Part shown: in pieces, positions 63,735-64,000 of the stretch | Layout of the letters: each line of letters opens with the position of its first letter | Numbering within the stretch: position 1 is the first letter of the stretch | Assembly (NCBI GenBank): GCA_021292165.1 | Contig: CM037879.1 | Location: forward strand, 246,451,797 to 246,515,796 | Direction: 5' to 3' | From: Shinisaurus crocodilurus | Taxonomy: Eukaryota; Chordata; Lepidosauria; Squamata; Shinisauridae | Length of the DNA stretch: 64,000 bases | Program-made: the position numbers and the translations under genes | Notes under the pieces: generated by a model | Database searches by the model: none | The model's input: only the letters and a program-made list of their open reading frames with translations | Told to the model about the DNA's origin: nothing

Positions 63735-64000
63735 TGCATGCATCTTCGGGACCGCCTCACTACTTATGTCCCTGCCCTATCTTTGCGATCATCAGAGGTA
63801 GCAGCACTCCGTCCTAAGGGTGCCCCGCTGGTGCTCCTGAGGTTTGCCTCAGGAGGGTTATAGTGGAACGGTTAGCATGGCAGCAAGCCACCCTCTGGAA
63901 TGTGTAGCCAACTATCATTACACAGCCCCCCACAGTTCTGACGTATAGAAGTCTTCTCAAGGCTTATCTGTTCACACAGGCTTTCCCTGAAGTGTGACCC
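63735..64000 (+). mobile_element. L2-like LINE fragment running off the window
   Basis: The plus strand reads LRDRLTTYVPALS near 63748-63790. Near 63945-63995 it reads YRSLLKAYLFTQAFPEV and a stop, the C-terminal end of the L2 reverse transcriptase protein. The 3' UTR lies outside the window. Confidence 0.7.

Overview
The window reads as repeat-rich, non-coding DNA from a squamate reptile, most likely a lizard. The basis is the mix of transposons: L2, CR1, RTE-like and L1-like LINEs, a Penelope-like element, a tRNA-derived SINE of the squamate type, 5S rRNA-derived SINEs carrying a CR1 tail, many hAT-type and fold-back MITEs, and LTRs. I found no exon of a host protein gene, no functional tRNA or rRNA gene, and no bacterial or organellar features. 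The long reading frames all belong to mobile elements. This points to an intergenic or intronic region; the species cannot be named from the sequence.

Layout. 1-5.3 kb: a squamate SINE, then a nearly complete L2 LINE on the minus strand (about 0.91-4.4 kb, with endonuclease and reverse transcriptase frames broken by three lesions) and a second L2 fragment. 5.3-12.5 kb: a G/T-only stretch, fold-back MITEs, hAT ends, two 5S SINEs and L2 3' tails. 13.2-17.5 kb: a Penelope-like element split by a solo LTR (5-bp target duplication), a second LTR-like block, and a decayed L2. 18.8-20.2 kb: a 5'-truncated RTE-like LINE with an intact 440-codon frame ending in a C2H2 finger. 20.9-25.8 kb: LTR-like DNA, hairpin-rich MITEs and a 915-bp hAT with a perfect 8-bp target duplication. 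26-36 kb: microsatellites, L2 copies, large palindromes, a TcMar MITE and nested hATs. 36.6-45 kb: SINEs, a tRNA-Ala SINE interrupted by a fold-back element, a ZNF143-motif palindrome, a hAT full of GACTCG repeats, and L2 tails. 47-51 kb: a candidate LTR and four CpG-rich or nested DNA elements. 52.6-56.7 kb: an L1-like LINE split by a CR1 with an intact 730-codon reverse transcriptase frame. 56.8-60.4 kb: a near full-length RTE-like LINE inserted in a 5S SINE. The last 3.5 kb is sparse, and another L2 runs off the end.

How the parts relate. Three LINEs here could supply retrotransposition machinery for SINEs in the same window. The 5S SINE tail is nearly identical to the last ~75 nt of the CR1. 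The tRNA SINE tail resembles the L2 terminal hairpin and (AATA)n end. DNA elements repeatedly insert into one another, and an 8-bp target duplication proves hAT-type transposition in several cases. One palindromic hAT family carries ACTACAACTCCCAGCATGC-like arms, which match the known vertebrate ZNF143/THAP11 site. Long stretches between elements hold nothing I can assign.
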